DNA of 35,734 bases from Actinomycetota bacterium. Lineage in GTDB: Bacteria; Actinomycetota; Actinomycetes; Streptosporangiales; Streptosporangiaceae. The DNA lies in NCBI GenBank assembly GCA_003168255.1, contig PMSU01000208.1, positions 1 through 35,734 on the forward strand, read 5' to 3'. The notes beneath the pieces were generated by a model, which was given only the letters and a program-made list of their open reading frames with translations, was not told the DNA's origin and ran no database searches. Of this stretch, positions 14,698 to 23,660 are shown piece after piece. The first letter of the stretch is position 1, and each line of letters starts with the position of its first letter. Both the position numbers and the translations under genes were made by a program.

Positions 14698-17406
14698 TCA
14701 TCCTGCTGGATGGCCTAGCCGGACATCGTGCGCGTGGGACTGGCCGGGCGAGAGCCTGAGCGTGCTGGCGACCGGCGGGTAGCCGCTTGCGATCACCGTG
14801 TACTCGCCTGCCGCGAGGTTGTCGAAGCAGTACGTTCCGTCCACCCCTGTCGTGGCCACCGCCGTCACGTTGCCAGCGGCGTCAAGCACGGTAACCCGGG
14901 CATCAGGCACCGGCGCGTCCGTCGGCGTGCGGGCGGCGCCCTCCAGCCGGCCGCCGAAGGTCAGCTCCGCATCCTGTGTTGCCTGGCCGCCCTCGGCGAT
15001 GATCACCGGAAGTGCGGCCGGCTGGCAGGACGGTGCGCTCACCGCGAGCGTGTACCGTCCCGCCGCCAGGTCAACGAGAAGGTACCGGCCCGCCTCATCG
15101 GTATTGCCTACCGCCACGATTTCGCCCCTGGCGTCGGCCAGGCTCGCGGTCGCGCCCGGTACGGCCGCGCCTGTGCCGCCCGCGCGTACCTTCCCGGTCA
15201 GGCTGCTGGCTCCGGTGAGCACCATGTCGAGGTCGGCCGGCTGGCCGCCGACCATGACGGTGGATGCGTGCGGCTGATGCGACACGGCCGTAGCGACGAG
15301 CGTGTAGCTGCCGATGCCCGGCGTCCGCACCAGGTACGAGCCGTCTGGCTCGCTGCGGCCGCGGCCGGCCTGGTGCCCGCTGCGGTCGATCAGAGTGACC
15401 GTCGCGCCGCGGACGGCAGTGCCATCGGCGCGCCTGACGTAGCCGCGGACGGGCGGCCCGCTGATGACAGGAGAATCCATCCCGGTGCCGAACGCGGCCT
15501 GCGCTGGACCAGTGCGTGACGCCTGACCAGGAACGTGCGGCCCGGCCAGGGCGAAGCCGTTCCCGGGCCAGGGCGGGCCGGCCGGCTGAGGGCCTGGCTG
15601 GGCGCTCCGTGCCATGGCAGCAGCCACCAGTGGCTGCCGGGTCGCCGGGTTCACCGGGCTGGGCGGGTTCGCCGGGTTCACTGGGCTCGCCAGGTTCGCC
15701 GGGTTCGCCAGGCCCATGGCCGCCGGTTCCGGCCTGAAGGACGCCATGACCGCGGCGTCGGCGAGTGCCTGCGTGTCCGTCACAGGCTGGACTCCCGCCC
15801 CGGCTATGTCGAGTCCGGTGGTGGTGCGGAGCCGTTTTTCGGCCAGGAAGAAGGACAGCACGAAGCCGGCTCCGATGACAGGCACCAGATACAGGAAGAT
15901 GGGCGGCAGCGCCTCGGCATACGCGGTGACGAACGCATGTGCGAGGGTCGACGGCATCCGGCTGAGCGCCTGCGGCGTGAGAACTGCGACGCTTGGCACC
16001 TTGGTGTGCGCGGCGGCCGGGGCAAGGCGGCTGAGCTTGCTTTCCAGCCTGCTGGCGAACACCGAGCCGACGATTCCGCTGCCCAGGCAGCCGCCGAGCT
16101 GGCGGAAGTAGGTGGTCGCGGCGGTTGCCGTGCCCAGGTCCCGTGGCGCCGCGTCGTTCTGCACGGCGAGCACCAGAATCTGCAGGACCAGGCCGATTCC
16201 AACGCCGAGGACGGCCATGTAGATGCCGTTGTCGACCCGGCTTGAGGTCTGGCTCATCAGGGACAGCAGGCTCATTCCCGCCGTGGCTATCGCGGTTCCC
16301 GCGATCGGGAAGAGCCGGTAGCGGCCGGTGGCGGTGACGAGGCGGCCCGAGCCGATCGAGGCCACCAGAAGGCCCGCGACGAACGGCAGCATTAGCAGCC
16401 CGGACGTTGCCGCGCTCACGTGGTCCACCATCTGCAGGAAGGTCGGAATGTAGGCGACAGCGCCAAACAGCGCGACGCCGACGACGACGCCGATCAGGCC
16501 GGCGATGTTGAAGATGCTGCTGCGAAAGAGCCGTAGTGGCATGACAGGCTCCGCCGCATAGCGTTCGGCGACGACGAACAGCGCGGCCGTCGCGACACAA
16601 GCCGCGCCGAGCCCGATGATCACCGGCGAATGCCAGGGGTACTGGGTGCCGCCCCAGGTGGTGAACAGCACGATGCAGGCCGAGGCGGCGGCCAGCAGCG
16701 CCATGCCGAGGACATCGAGGCTGCGCCCGCCCGGCTGCTGCTTCGGCAACCGGAGGGCAAAGATCACGATGGGCAGGGCGACGATCCCGATCGGGATGTT
16801 GACATAGAACACCCAGCGCCAGCTCACGTCGTCGGTGAGGTAGCCGCCGAGCAGCGGTCCGGCCACGGTGGCAACGCCGAACACGGCGCCGATGTAGCCC
16901 ATGTACTTGCCGCGCTCTCGCGGCGAGACGATGTCACCGATGATCGCCTGAGCGCCGATCATGAGTCCGCCGCCGCCCACCCCCTGCAGCGCGCGGAACG
17001 CGATCAGCTCGGTCATGTTCTGCGACAGCCCGGATAGTGCCGAGCCGACGAGGAACACGACGATGGCGAATGCGAACAGCCCCTTGCGGCCGAACAGGTC
17101 GCCGAGCTTGCCGTAGACGGGCAGGCCGATGGTGAAGGCCAGCAAGTAGGCGGTGATCACCCACGACATGTGGTTCACGCCATGCAGATCCCCCACGATG
17201 GTCGGCAGAGCGGTAGAGACGATCATTTGGTCCAGCGCGGCGAGCAGGACCGCGAGCATCAGCGCGGCGAAGACAATGGCGATGTGCTTGCCCGTCCCGT
17301 CGCCGCCGCGCGTGGTCCCGGCGAGCCCGTCGCCGCCCTGCGCAGTTCCCTTCGCCCCCCGCTGCGTCATCGCCGCCGCGTTGTGTTCCTGAGCTGCCTC
17401 GGTCAA
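14698..17406 (-). CDS. DHA2-family MFS transporter with three C-terminal carboxypeptidase-regulatory-like domains
   Basis: A 902-residue protein. Residues about 40-540 are a 14-segment drug:H+ antiporter of the EmrB/QacA type: LAALDQMIVSTALPTIVG, GKLGDLFGRKG (99-109), and FRALQGVGGGGLMIGAQAIIGD followed by GPLLGGYLTDDVSWRWVFYVN-type motifs. A low-complexity linker with repeated N-P-A-N and S-P-V-N-P units (encoded near 15630-15720) leads to three tandem beta-sandwich repeats. Each has the form G-x-V-x-G-A-x-V-x-L-x-D followed by a D-G-x-Y and G-x-Y-T-L motif (about 650-735, 735-815, 815-898). Such repeats resemble CarboxypepD_reg domains, usually found outside the cell. DHA2 topology would place this tail in the cytoplasm. 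Substrate unknown. It lies between cysD and cysN on the opposite strand. Confidence 0.88.
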   Translation of the reverse strand: MTEAAQEHNAAAMTQRGAKGTAQGGDGLAGTTRGGDGTGKHIAIVFAALMLAVLLAALDQMIVSTALPTIVGDLHGVNHMSWVITAYLLAFTIGLPVYGKLGDLFGRKGLFAFAIVVFLVGSALSGLSQNMTELIAFRALQGVGGGGLMIGAQAIIGDIVSPRERGKYMGYIGAVFGVATVAGPLLGGYLTDDVSWRWVFYVNIPIGIVALPIVIFALRLPKQQPGGRSLDVLGMALLAAASACIVLFTTWGGTQYPWHSPVIIGLGAACVATAALFVVAERYAAEPVMPLRLFRSSIFNIAGLIGVVVGVALFGAVAYIPTFLQMVDHVSAATSGLLMLPFVAGLLVASIGSGRLVTATGRYRLFPIAGTAIATAGMSLLSLMSQTSSRVDNGIYMAVLGVGIGLVLQILVLAVQNDAAPRDLGTATAATTYFRQLGGCLGSGIVGSVFASRLESKLSRLAPAAAHTKVPSVAVLTPQALSRMPSTLAHAFVTAYAEALPPIFLYLVPVIGAGFVLSFFLAEKRLRTTTGLDIAGAGVQPVTDTQALADAAVMASFRPEPAAMGLANPANLASPVNPANPPSPVNPATRQPLVAAAMARSAQPGPQPAGPPWPGNGFALAGPHVPGQASRTGPAQAAFGTGMDSPVISGPPVRGYVRRADGTAVRGATVTLIDRSGHQAGRGRSEPDGSYLVRTPGIGSYTLVATAVSHQPHASTVMVGGQPADLDMVLTGASSLTGKVRAGGTGAAVPGATASLADARGEIVAVGNTDEAGRYLLVDLAAGRYTLAVSAPSCQPAALPVIIAEGGQATQDAELTFGGRLEGAARTPTDAPVPDARVTVLDAAGNVTAVATTGVDGTYCFDNLAAGEYTVIASGYPPVASTLRLSPGQSHAHDVRLGHPAG

Positions 17407-17738
17407 CCCATTCCCCTGTCATGTCCCGGCATCACATGTCACGGACGATGTTTGCACACACTGAAAATTTGCGCAACGTGAATGATTTGTCCGCCGCAGG
17501 GCGCGGACGCGGCTTCCGTCCGCGCTTGTCATGAAGGATGGCGACAGGAACGGACCGAGCACGTACAGTAGACGCAGCGCCTCGTGCCGCCTAGCGGGAT
17601 GAGGCTGGTCACGGGTCCGTCGGTGCGGCGCGGTTTTCGTAACCCACCGCCACGGTCGTAGCGTGATCGGCCAGTAGCGTGTTGATGTAGACAAGCGTGT
17701 CGATGTAGCCAGTCGCGACGATCGGGGTTCTACGCCAG
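17407..17738. other. Divergent intergenic region between the MFS gene and cysN (332 bp)
   Basis: It must hold the divergent promoters for the MFS gene and cysN. An A/T-rich patch (CTGAAAATTTGCG, 17461-17473) lies about 60 bp upstream of the MFS start. A perfect 8-bp hairpin, GCGCGGAC (17501-17508) with GTCCGCGC (17518-17525), follows. No gene is supported here. Confidence 0.5.
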
Positions 17739-19001
17739 ATGGACATTTTGCGGTTCGCCACTGCCGGATCGGTAGACGACGGCAAGAGCACGCTGATCGG
17801 CCGGCTGCTCTACGACTCGAAGGCGATCTTCGAGGACCAGCTGGCCTCAGTCGAGAAAACCAGCCGCGATCGCGGTGAGAACTACACCAACCTTGCCCTG
17901 CTGACCGACGGGCTACGCGCAGAGCGTGAGCAGGGCATCACAATCGACGTTGCGTACCGTTACTTCGCCACGCCGAAGCGGAAGTTCATCATCGCGGATA
18001 CCCCCGGGCACATCCAGTACACGCGGAACATGGTGACCGGCGCGTCAACCGCCGACCTGGCCGTGGTTTTGGTGGACGCGCGTCACGGGCTGACCGAGCA
18101 GAGCAGGCGGCACGCCTTTCTTGCCACGCTGCTGCGGGTCCCGCACCTTGTGCTTGCGGTGAACAAGATGGACCTCGTTGACTACGACGCGGCGGCGTTC
18201 GAGCGGATCGCCGAGGAGTTCAGCGTATTCGCCACCAAGCTGGAGATCGGCGACCTGACGTTCATCCCGATCTCGGCACTGCATGGTGACAACGTCGTAC
18301 AGCGCTCGCCGAACATGCCGTGGCACGACGGACCGTCCCTGCTGCACCACCTCGAGCACGTGCACATCGCGTCCGACCGGAATCTGATCGACGTCAGGTT
18401 CCCCGTCCAGTACGTGATCCGCCCGCACGAGGCTACCGACCCGGCTCTGCACGATTACCGGGGATACGCCGGCCAGGTGGCGGGCGGGGTGCTCAAGCAG
18501 GGCGATGAGGTGATGCACCTCCCGTCCGGGCTCACTACGACAGTCGAGCGCATCGACACCTCGAACGGACCGATTGAGGAGGCGTTCCCGCCCATGTCGG
18601 TCACCCTGGTGCTGGCTGACGACCTTGACATCTCGCGCGGGGACCTCATCTGCCGGCCGCACAATCAGCCCTCGTCCTCCCAGGACATCGAGGCGATGGT
18701 GTGCTGGATGACCGAAGCGCGACAGCTGACCCGAGGTAGCCGGCTGGTGGTCAAGCACACCACGCGGACGGTCAAAGCGATTGTGCGTGATCTCCAGTAC
18801 CGGCTGGACGTGAATACCCTGCACAGGGACGAGACGGCAGACGGGCTCAGGCTGAACGACATCGGCCGGGTGAGCCTGCGGACGACCCAGCCCCTCTTCC
18901 ACGACCCGTACGGGCGCAACAGGCAGATGGGCGGGCTCATCCTGATCGACGAGGCAACCAATGCCACCGTCGGGGCGGGCATGATCACCGAAGCTCACTG
19001 A
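17739..19001 (+). CDS. cysN: Sulfate adenylyltransferase subunit 1 (GTPase subunit, no fused APS kinase)
   Basis: A 420-residue translational-GTPase-fold protein. G1 is GSVDDGKST (10-18), G3 DTPGH (87-91) and G4 NKMD (142-145). CysN-specific stretches are LLYDSKAIFEDQL, LLTDGLRAEREQGITIDVAYRYF and MPWHDGPSLLHHLE. Two beta-barrel domains follow. GTP hydrolysis by this subunit drives APS formation by CysD. Many actinobacteria and proteobacteria carry a CysNC fusion of over 600 residues. Here the protein ends at MITEAH, so the APS kinase needed to make PAPS must be encoded elsewhere. The ATG at 17739 matches the conserved N-terminus. Confidence 0.95.
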   Translation: MDILRFATAGSVDDGKSTLIGRLLYDSKAIFEDQLASVEKTSRDRGENYTNLALLTDGLRAEREQGITIDVAYRYFATPKRKFIIADTPGHIQYTRNMVTGASTADLAVVLVDARHGLTEQSRRHAFLATLLRVPHLVLAVNKMDLVDYDAAAFERIAEEFSVFATKLEIGDLTFIPISALHGDNVVQRSPNMPWHDGPSLLHHLEHVHIASDRNLIDVRFPVQYVIRPHEATDPALHDYRGYAGQVAGGVLKQGDEVMHLPSGLTTTVERIDTSNGPIEEAFPPMSVTLVLADDLDISRGDLICRPHNQPSSSQDIEAMVCWMTEARQLTRGSRLVVKHTTRTVKAIVRDLQYRLDVNTLHRDETADGLRLNDIGRVSLRTTQPLFHDPYGRNRQMGGLILIDEATNATVGAGMITEAH

Positions 19002-19255
19002 CCACTCGGCCGCATGGTTACGAATGGGACAAGCTCCGGCGGCATACCGGCCAAGTCTTCGTAAATTCCGCAGCCCGGTACGCTGCCCCCGTAGAAACAC
19101 AAGATTAGGTCTTCGTCCATGCAATCCCCGGGCCTTGCTGAGGCGTCCTACACTTAGCCGCCTATAGCTTGCATGGCAATGAAACCGAGACACTACGTGG
19201 TTGCCTGCTGGTGCTGTGGTGGGCCACCACTCAAGCAAATCTGCATGGAGGCGTA

Positions 19256-20614
19256 ATGCGTCATCCGAGTCACTGGCGACTCCGCGGCGGGATCGGCGCG
19301 CTCGCGGGCGCACTGGTGCTCAGCGCGTCCGGGTTCGCAACTCCCGCATTCGCGGTACAGCCCAGTCAGACCGGCCCGGTGTCGACGACCCCGGCCACCG
19401 GCACCCCCGCACTGACGGCGGGGCCACTGGAATTTATCCGTGAGCTGAAACAGTGCGGCGACACGGTGTACGCCGTGGGGACCTTCACCTCGATCACCCA
19501 GGACGGCAGCGTCTACACGCGAGACAATGTCTTCAGCTTCGACGCCACCGCGCCGTACACGATGACGGCGTGGGACCCGGACGTGAACGGCACGGTTAGC
19601 ACCATCGCCTTCGACGGCGGCAACTGCGCCGAGGCCTACATCGGCGGGAGCTTCACGTCGGTAGATGGCACTTCGGTTGAGAACCTCGCCGAGCTCAGCA
19701 CCACGACCGGGGCGGTGAACCCGGCCTTCGCGCATACCGCCAACGCGCAGGTCTACACCATGGCCGTGACCGGCTCGCACCTGCTGACCGGGGGAGCTTT
19801 CACCTCGATCAATGGCACTCCGCGGTTCTACTACGCCAGCCTCAACATCACGACAGGCAAGGACGACGGCTACCTTCACCTGGACATCGGCGGTACCTAC
19901 GAGTACAGCGGGGTGCAACACAACACCACCCACGTCTACAACCAGCAGATAAGCCACGGTGGTGCCAGGGTGCTGGTCGAGGGCGTTTTCACCTCGGTAG
20001 GGGGCAAGCCACGGCAGCAGATCTTCCAGATGTTCCTGGGATCCCCAACTGCCACGGTGACCGATTGGACGTCGCCAGAATTCAGCACGCACTGCGTCAC
20101 CACTGAGCCGTTCTACATCTATAGCGCGGCATGGTCGCCCACCGACAACACCGTCTACACAGTCTCGACGGGCACGCACCCCTATCTCTGGCCCAACACC
20201 TACCCGCTCTACGGGGACTGCGACGCGGCTGTTGCCTACTCCGCCAACGAGGAGTCGGTGAACCCCGAGTGGACCAACTACACGGGGTGCGACTCGCTGT
20301 ACTCCGTGGTCGCGGACGATAGCGCCGTCTACGTCGGCGGGCATCCGCGCTGGTCGGAAAACCCGAACGGCTGCAACGACGAAGGTCCCGGCGCGATACC
20401 CGATCCGGGCATGCAGGGCCTCAGCCCGAGCAATGGATCGACGTTGCTCAACTCGGACGGCACTGCGCTCTACACCATGGCCCGGGCCAACGCGTACGAC
20501 ATGATGATCACCAGCATCGGCCTGTGGATCGCCAGCACCAACCGCTTCGGCGCCGACACATGCAACGGCGTCAGTGGTCTTGCCGGGATCTGTTTCCTTC
20601 CCTATTCCTCGTAG
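19256..20614 (+). CDS. Secreted beta-propeller-like protein, paralog 1
   Basis: ATG 19256 follows GGAGG at 19247-19251 and starts a clear Sec signal peptide (basic MRHPSHWRLRGG, hydrophobic ALAGALVLSASG, cleavage near AFA-VQP). The product is 452 residues. The mature part has repeating units of the type Y-I-G-G-x-F-T-S-V-x-G-T (AYIGGSFTSVDGT, LLTGGAFTSINGT, VEGVFTSVGGK), each followed by a short Thr/Gly linker, as in bacterial propeller repeats of the DUF5122/delta-60 kind. Eight cysteines are spaced so as to suggest disulfides. It ends GICFLPYSS. No catalytic motif is seen. Its place among polysaccharide genes suggests an extracellular glycan-binding or structural role (inference). Confidence 0.82.
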   Translation: MRHPSHWRLRGGIGALAGALVLSASGFATPAFAVQPSQTGPVSTTPATGTPALTAGPLEFIRELKQCGDTVYAVGTFTSITQDGSVYTRDNVFSFDATAPYTMTAWDPDVNGTVSTIAFDGGNCAEAYIGGSFTSVDGTSVENLAELSTTTGAVNPAFAHTANAQVYTMAVTGSHLLTGGAFTSINGTPRFYYASLNITTGKDDGYLHLDIGGTYEYSGVQHNTTHVYNQQISHGGARVLVEGVFTSVGGKPRQQIFQMFLGSPTATVTDWTSPEFSTHCVTTEPFYIYSAAWSPTDNTVYTVSTGTHPYLWPNTYPLYGDCDAAVAYSANEESVNPEWTNYTGCDSLYSVVADDSAVYVGGHPRWSENPNGCNDEGPGAIPDPGMQGLSPSNGSTLLNSDGTALYTMARANAYDMMITSIGLWIASTNRFGADTCNGVSGLAGICFLPYSS

Positions 20615-20622
20615 CGCGGATA

Positions 20623-20660
20623 CTGGGGCCGGCCGGGAATCATGTCCCGGCCGGCCCCAG
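20623..20660 (+). terminator. Strong intrinsic-type terminator after propeller paralog 1
   Basis: CTGGGGCCGGCCGGGA (20623-20638) and TCCCGGCCGGCCCCAG (20645-20660) form a perfect 16-bp stem with a 6-base loop, eight bases after the stop codon. There is no long T-run, but the stem is very stable. Confidence 0.85.
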
Positions 20661-20879
20661 TTCGCTGCACAGGCGAGCCGGCCGCAGCACGAGCATGAGC
20701 CGCAGACGCGGATCCGGGGGATTCCGTGGATCGGGGGCAATTCGGGGCAAGGTTACGTAAACCGGAGTGCTGGTCTCAGCGTCCTATAAAGTGAACAGGC
20801 CCCGCTGCCTGCAGCGCTTTGTCACGCGCACGGACAGCCCCCGTTCCTATTTCAGTCCTACTTCAGCATGGGGGAAATC

Positions 20880-22319
20880 ATGCGCCCACTTGGCCGTTGG
20901 AAGTTCCGGAGTGGGGCCGTGGCGGTGATTGGCGCCCTCGTGGTCAGCGTTGCCGGTTACACGGCACCCGCAGGGGCCGCTTCAGCCGCACGCACGCCCC
21001 AGCAGGTCGGCCCAGTCTCGCCGACGGCGGCCTTGGGCACGCCGGAGCTGACGAAGACAGGCAGTTCCCAGGATTCGATCCGGCAGATGGTGCAGTGCGG
21101 GGACACCATGTACGCGGTGGGCCACTTTCCCTCGATCACCCAGGGCGGCGTGGCATATCCGCGGACCAATGTCTTCAGCTTCAGCGCCATCGCACCGTAC
21201 ACGATCACCTCGTGGAGCCCGGATGTTAACGGCGACGTTAACTCGATCGCCTTCAACGGGACCGACTGCGCGGATGCTTACATCGGCGGAGACTTCACCA
21301 ACGTAAGCGGCACGGCGGTCGAGAACATCGCAGAGATCGATACCACGACCGGCGCGGTGGACCCGACTTTCGGAACCGACGCCACCAACCAGGTCGAGAC
21401 GCTGCTCGCGGTGGGCGGGCACCTGCTGGTCGGCGGATACTTCGGCCGTATCAACGGAACCAAAGACCCGTTCATGGCGAGCGTGAGCCCCGTCACCGGT
21501 GACGACGATGGCTTCCTGCACCTGAACATCTCCGGCACCTACAGCTACTGCACGCCCGGCGGTGGTCCGTGCACGTCTTCGGGGAACCGCTCCATGGTCT
21601 ACAACCAGCAGCTCAGTCACGGCGGGACGCTCGACCTGGTCGAAGGCCGATTCACCTCGGTGGGCGGCCAGCAGCGGGAGCAGATCTTCATGCTGAACCT
21701 GGCAACCGATCCTGCCACGGTGACCGGGTGGACCTCGCCCGAGTTCGACGGCAGCAACCCGAGCTATCCCTACCAGTGCTACGTCAGCGAGGCGTTCTAC
21801 GTCCGGTCCGCGGCCTGGTCGCCCGATGATTCAACGGTCTATCTCGCGACCACCGGCTACCACCCGAACGGCCTGCCGACGGGTAACTCCCCGCGCAGCG
21901 GGGATTGCGACGCGGCTATCGCCTTCCCGGCGACGCAGACATCGGTACTTCACACGTGGATCACCTACACCGGGTGTGACTCGTATTACAGCGTGTCCGC
22001 AGACGACGGCGCCGTCTACGTTGCCGGGCACCCGCGCTGGACGGAGAACCCGAATGGCTGCGACTTCCAGGGTCCCGGCGCGGTACCCGATAAGGGCCTA
22101 CAGGGTCTTAACCCGAGCACTGGAGAAGTAGAGATGAACTCGGCCGACACGGGGCCGCTCTATACCATGACCCGGGCCAACGCGGACAACATGCTGATCA
22201 CGGACGCGGGACTGTGGATCTCCAGCACCAACCGCTACACCGTCAACGACTGCGGCAACGCCACAGGAAAGACCGCCGGCGGTCACGCAGGAATCTGTTT
22301 CCTCCCCTACACGTCATAG
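20880..22319 (+). CDS. Secreted beta-propeller-like protein, paralog 2
   Basis: A 479-residue paralog of the preceding gene. ATG 20880 is preferred over ATG 20868 because GGGGGA lies just before it and it aligns with the start of paralog 1. The signal peptide is MRPLGRWKFRSG plus AVAVIGALVVSVAG, with cleavage near AGA-ASA. The same blades recur (AYIGGDFTNVSGT, LLVGGYFGRINGT, VEGRFTSVGGQ), as do the shared blocks PRWTENPNGCDFQGPGAVPD and GICFLPYTS. It has the shared cysteines plus an extra pair in a short insert (YCTPGGGPC). Each copy has its own terminator, so the two are separate transcription units. Tandem duplication followed by divergence is evident. Confidence 0.82.
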   Translation: MRPLGRWKFRSGAVAVIGALVVSVAGYTAPAGAASAARTPQQVGPVSPTAALGTPELTKTGSSQDSIRQMVQCGDTMYAVGHFPSITQGGVAYPRTNVFSFSAIAPYTITSWSPDVNGDVNSIAFNGTDCADAYIGGDFTNVSGTAVENIAEIDTTTGAVDPTFGTDATNQVETLLAVGGHLLVGGYFGRINGTKDPFMASVSPVTGDDDGFLHLNISGTYSYCTPGGGPCTSSGNRSMVYNQQLSHGGTLDLVEGRFTSVGGQQREQIFMLNLATDPATVTGWTSPEFDGSNPSYPYQCYVSEAFYVRSAAWSPDDSTVYLATTGYHPNGLPTGNSPRSGDCDAAIAFPATQTSVLHTWITYTGCDSYYSVSADDGAVYVAGHPRWTENPNGCDFQGPGAVPDKGLQGLNPSTGEVEMNSADTGPLYTMTRANADNMLITDAGLWISSTNRYTVNDCGNATGKTAGGHAGICFLPYTS

Positions 22320-22330
22320 CCCGCGGGGCA

Positions 22331-22367
22331 GGCCCGCCCGGAAACACTGATCGTTATCGGGCGGGCC
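22331..22367 (+). terminator. Terminator hairpin after propeller paralog 2
   Basis: GGCCCGCCCG (22331-22340) pairs perfectly with CGGGCGGGCC (22358-22367) across a 17-base loop, 12 bases past the stop codon. Confidence 0.7.
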
Positions 22368-22421
22368 ATCGCCGTAGGCGAAGAAATCCGTGCAGCGTTG
22401 TGCTGTCTACAGGGGGGAATA

Positions 22422-22512
22422 ATGCGTTCTCCCAGTCGGCGAAGATAAGAAGTCGGGCCGGGAGATCGTGGCTGTGTTCGCGGTCAGCGGCGCGGCTTTT
22501 GCGACGCCATGG
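22422..22512 (+). pseudogene. Likely 5' remnant of a third propeller paralog
   Basis: A G-rich ribosome site (AGGGGGGAAT) precedes ATG 22422. The first codons (MRSPSRR) match the start of paralog 1 (MRHPSHWR) at the DNA level: ATGCGT, then TCC, then AGTC and GGCGA. A stop follows at 22446-22448. A frame change then gives VAVFAVSGAAFATP, which looks like the hydrophobic part of a signal peptide. Nothing resembling the mature protein follows. The rest of the 385-bp gap to 22704 holds no supported gene. Confidence 0.42.
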
Positions 22513-22704
22513 CGTCTTGATTGTTGCTATGATCACTTTCGCGTAGCCGACGCCGGGTGGCCGGCTGTATGCATAGACCGCGGCAAGCAGGATCAGGGGA
22601 AGACTCGACCATGGATCACGGACGCTGATGCGGGCCACGGGATGTAACTCCCGCTGCGGCCAGCGGGCTCGGCTCTGGCGGCTGCTCGAATCGGAAGGTC
22701 TGCT

Positions 22705-23649
22705 ATGAGCGCTACGGGGGAGTCGGCCGGGCAGGCACGAGACACCCAAGAAGCCCGCATCGTCGGCGAGACGGCCGGCGAGAGTGCGAATGGGGTCGCG
22801 GCTACCAGCCAGCCTCGGCCGGCTGAGCTGCCGGTACCTGGCAAGGAGCTCGGGGATCGGTACCGGGCGCAGAAGCGGGACTTCCTCGGTCTCGGCCTGT
22901 CCTGCATGCCAGACGATGCATTCGTGGACGCCGTGCGCCAGGCGGTGCAGACCCGATCGCGGCTGACCGTATCGTTCATCAATCCTGACTACGCACTGAA
23001 GGCGCACCGCACGCCCGGGCTGCCTGAGAAGATTAACCGGTTCGACGTCGTGCTGCCGGACGGATGGGGCGTTGTCCTGGGCGCGCGCTGGCTCGGTTTT
23101 CCGGTCGCCGACCGGCAGGGAAACAACGATATCTGCCCGAAAGTGTTCGCGCTGTCGGCCGAGCACGGATTGTCGAACTTCCTGCTCGGGTACCGGGAAG
23201 GGACCGCTGAGGGGGCCGCGGCCACGGTGACGGCAGCATTCCCGGGCCTGCCGATCGCCGGCACGCTGCACGGTCACTGGGATGTGAAACGCGGACATCC
23301 CGGGCGTTATGACGAGGCTGATATCGACAGCATGATCGATGCGATTAATGCGTCGAACGCCGATATCCTGCACGTCTCCCTGCCAACCCCCTTGCAGCAG
23401 ACGTGGGTATGGCAAGTCTCCGATCGGCTGAATGTGCCGGTGATCATCACCGGCGGCGCCTATCTCGACCAGGTGGCGGAGCGCCTGTACTGGTATCCGG
23501 GATGGATCGTCAAGATGCGGCTCTGCTGGGCCTACCGGCTGGTCCGTGAGCCGCGCCGCCTGTGGAAACGCTACTCGCTGGATCTCATGGCGTACGGCGG
23601 CATGGTCCTCAAGGAGAAGCTGACCAGGCGGTTTAGCCGCTCGCGCTAG
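22705..23649 (+). CDS. WecG/TagA/CpsF family glycosyltransferase (GT26)
   Basis: A 314-residue protein; ATG 22705 has GGAAGG at 22693-22698. After a hydrophilic N-terminus of about 55 residues comes the GT26 domain: VSFINPDYALKAHR, the catalytic-type Asp in DVVLPDGWGVVLGARWLG (Asp 119), RQGNNDICPKVF, FLLGYREGTAEGAA and DILHVSLPTPLQQTWVW. The C-terminus is basic and Trp/Tyr-rich (LYWYPGWIVKMRLCWAYRLVREPRRLWKR read in parts), consistent with membrane contact. Family enzymes add the second sugar (often ManNAc-type) to the lipid-linked first sugar. It lies convergent with, and 11 bp from, the sulfotransferase genes. Confidence 0.9.
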   Translation: MSATGESAGQARDTQEARIVGETAGESANGVAATSQPRPAELPVPGKELGDRYRAQKRDFLGLGLSCMPDDAFVDAVRQAVQTRSRLTVSFINPDYALKAHRTPGLPEKINRFDVVLPDGWGVVLGARWLGFPVADRQGNNDICPKVFALSAEHGLSNFLLGYREGTAEGAAATVTAAFPGLPIAGTLHGHWDVKRGHPGRYDEADIDSMIDAINASNADILHVSLPTPLQQTWVWQVSDRLNVPVIITGGAYLDQVAERLYWYPGWIVKMRLCWAYRLVREPRRLWKRYSLDLMAYGGMVLKEKLTRRFSRSR

Positions 23650-23660
23650 CGACGCGGACT

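Noticed and set aside
15630..15720. Short repeats in GC-rich DNA considered as a CRISPR or VNTR
   Set aside because: They encode the N-P-A/S-P-V linker of the MFS protein, in frame and imperfect; no spacer structure.
17739..19001. CysNC fusion (APS kinase at the C-terminus)
   Set aside because: The frame ends at MITEAH after the GTPase and barrel domains; no second P-loop or kinase motif follows before the next gene.
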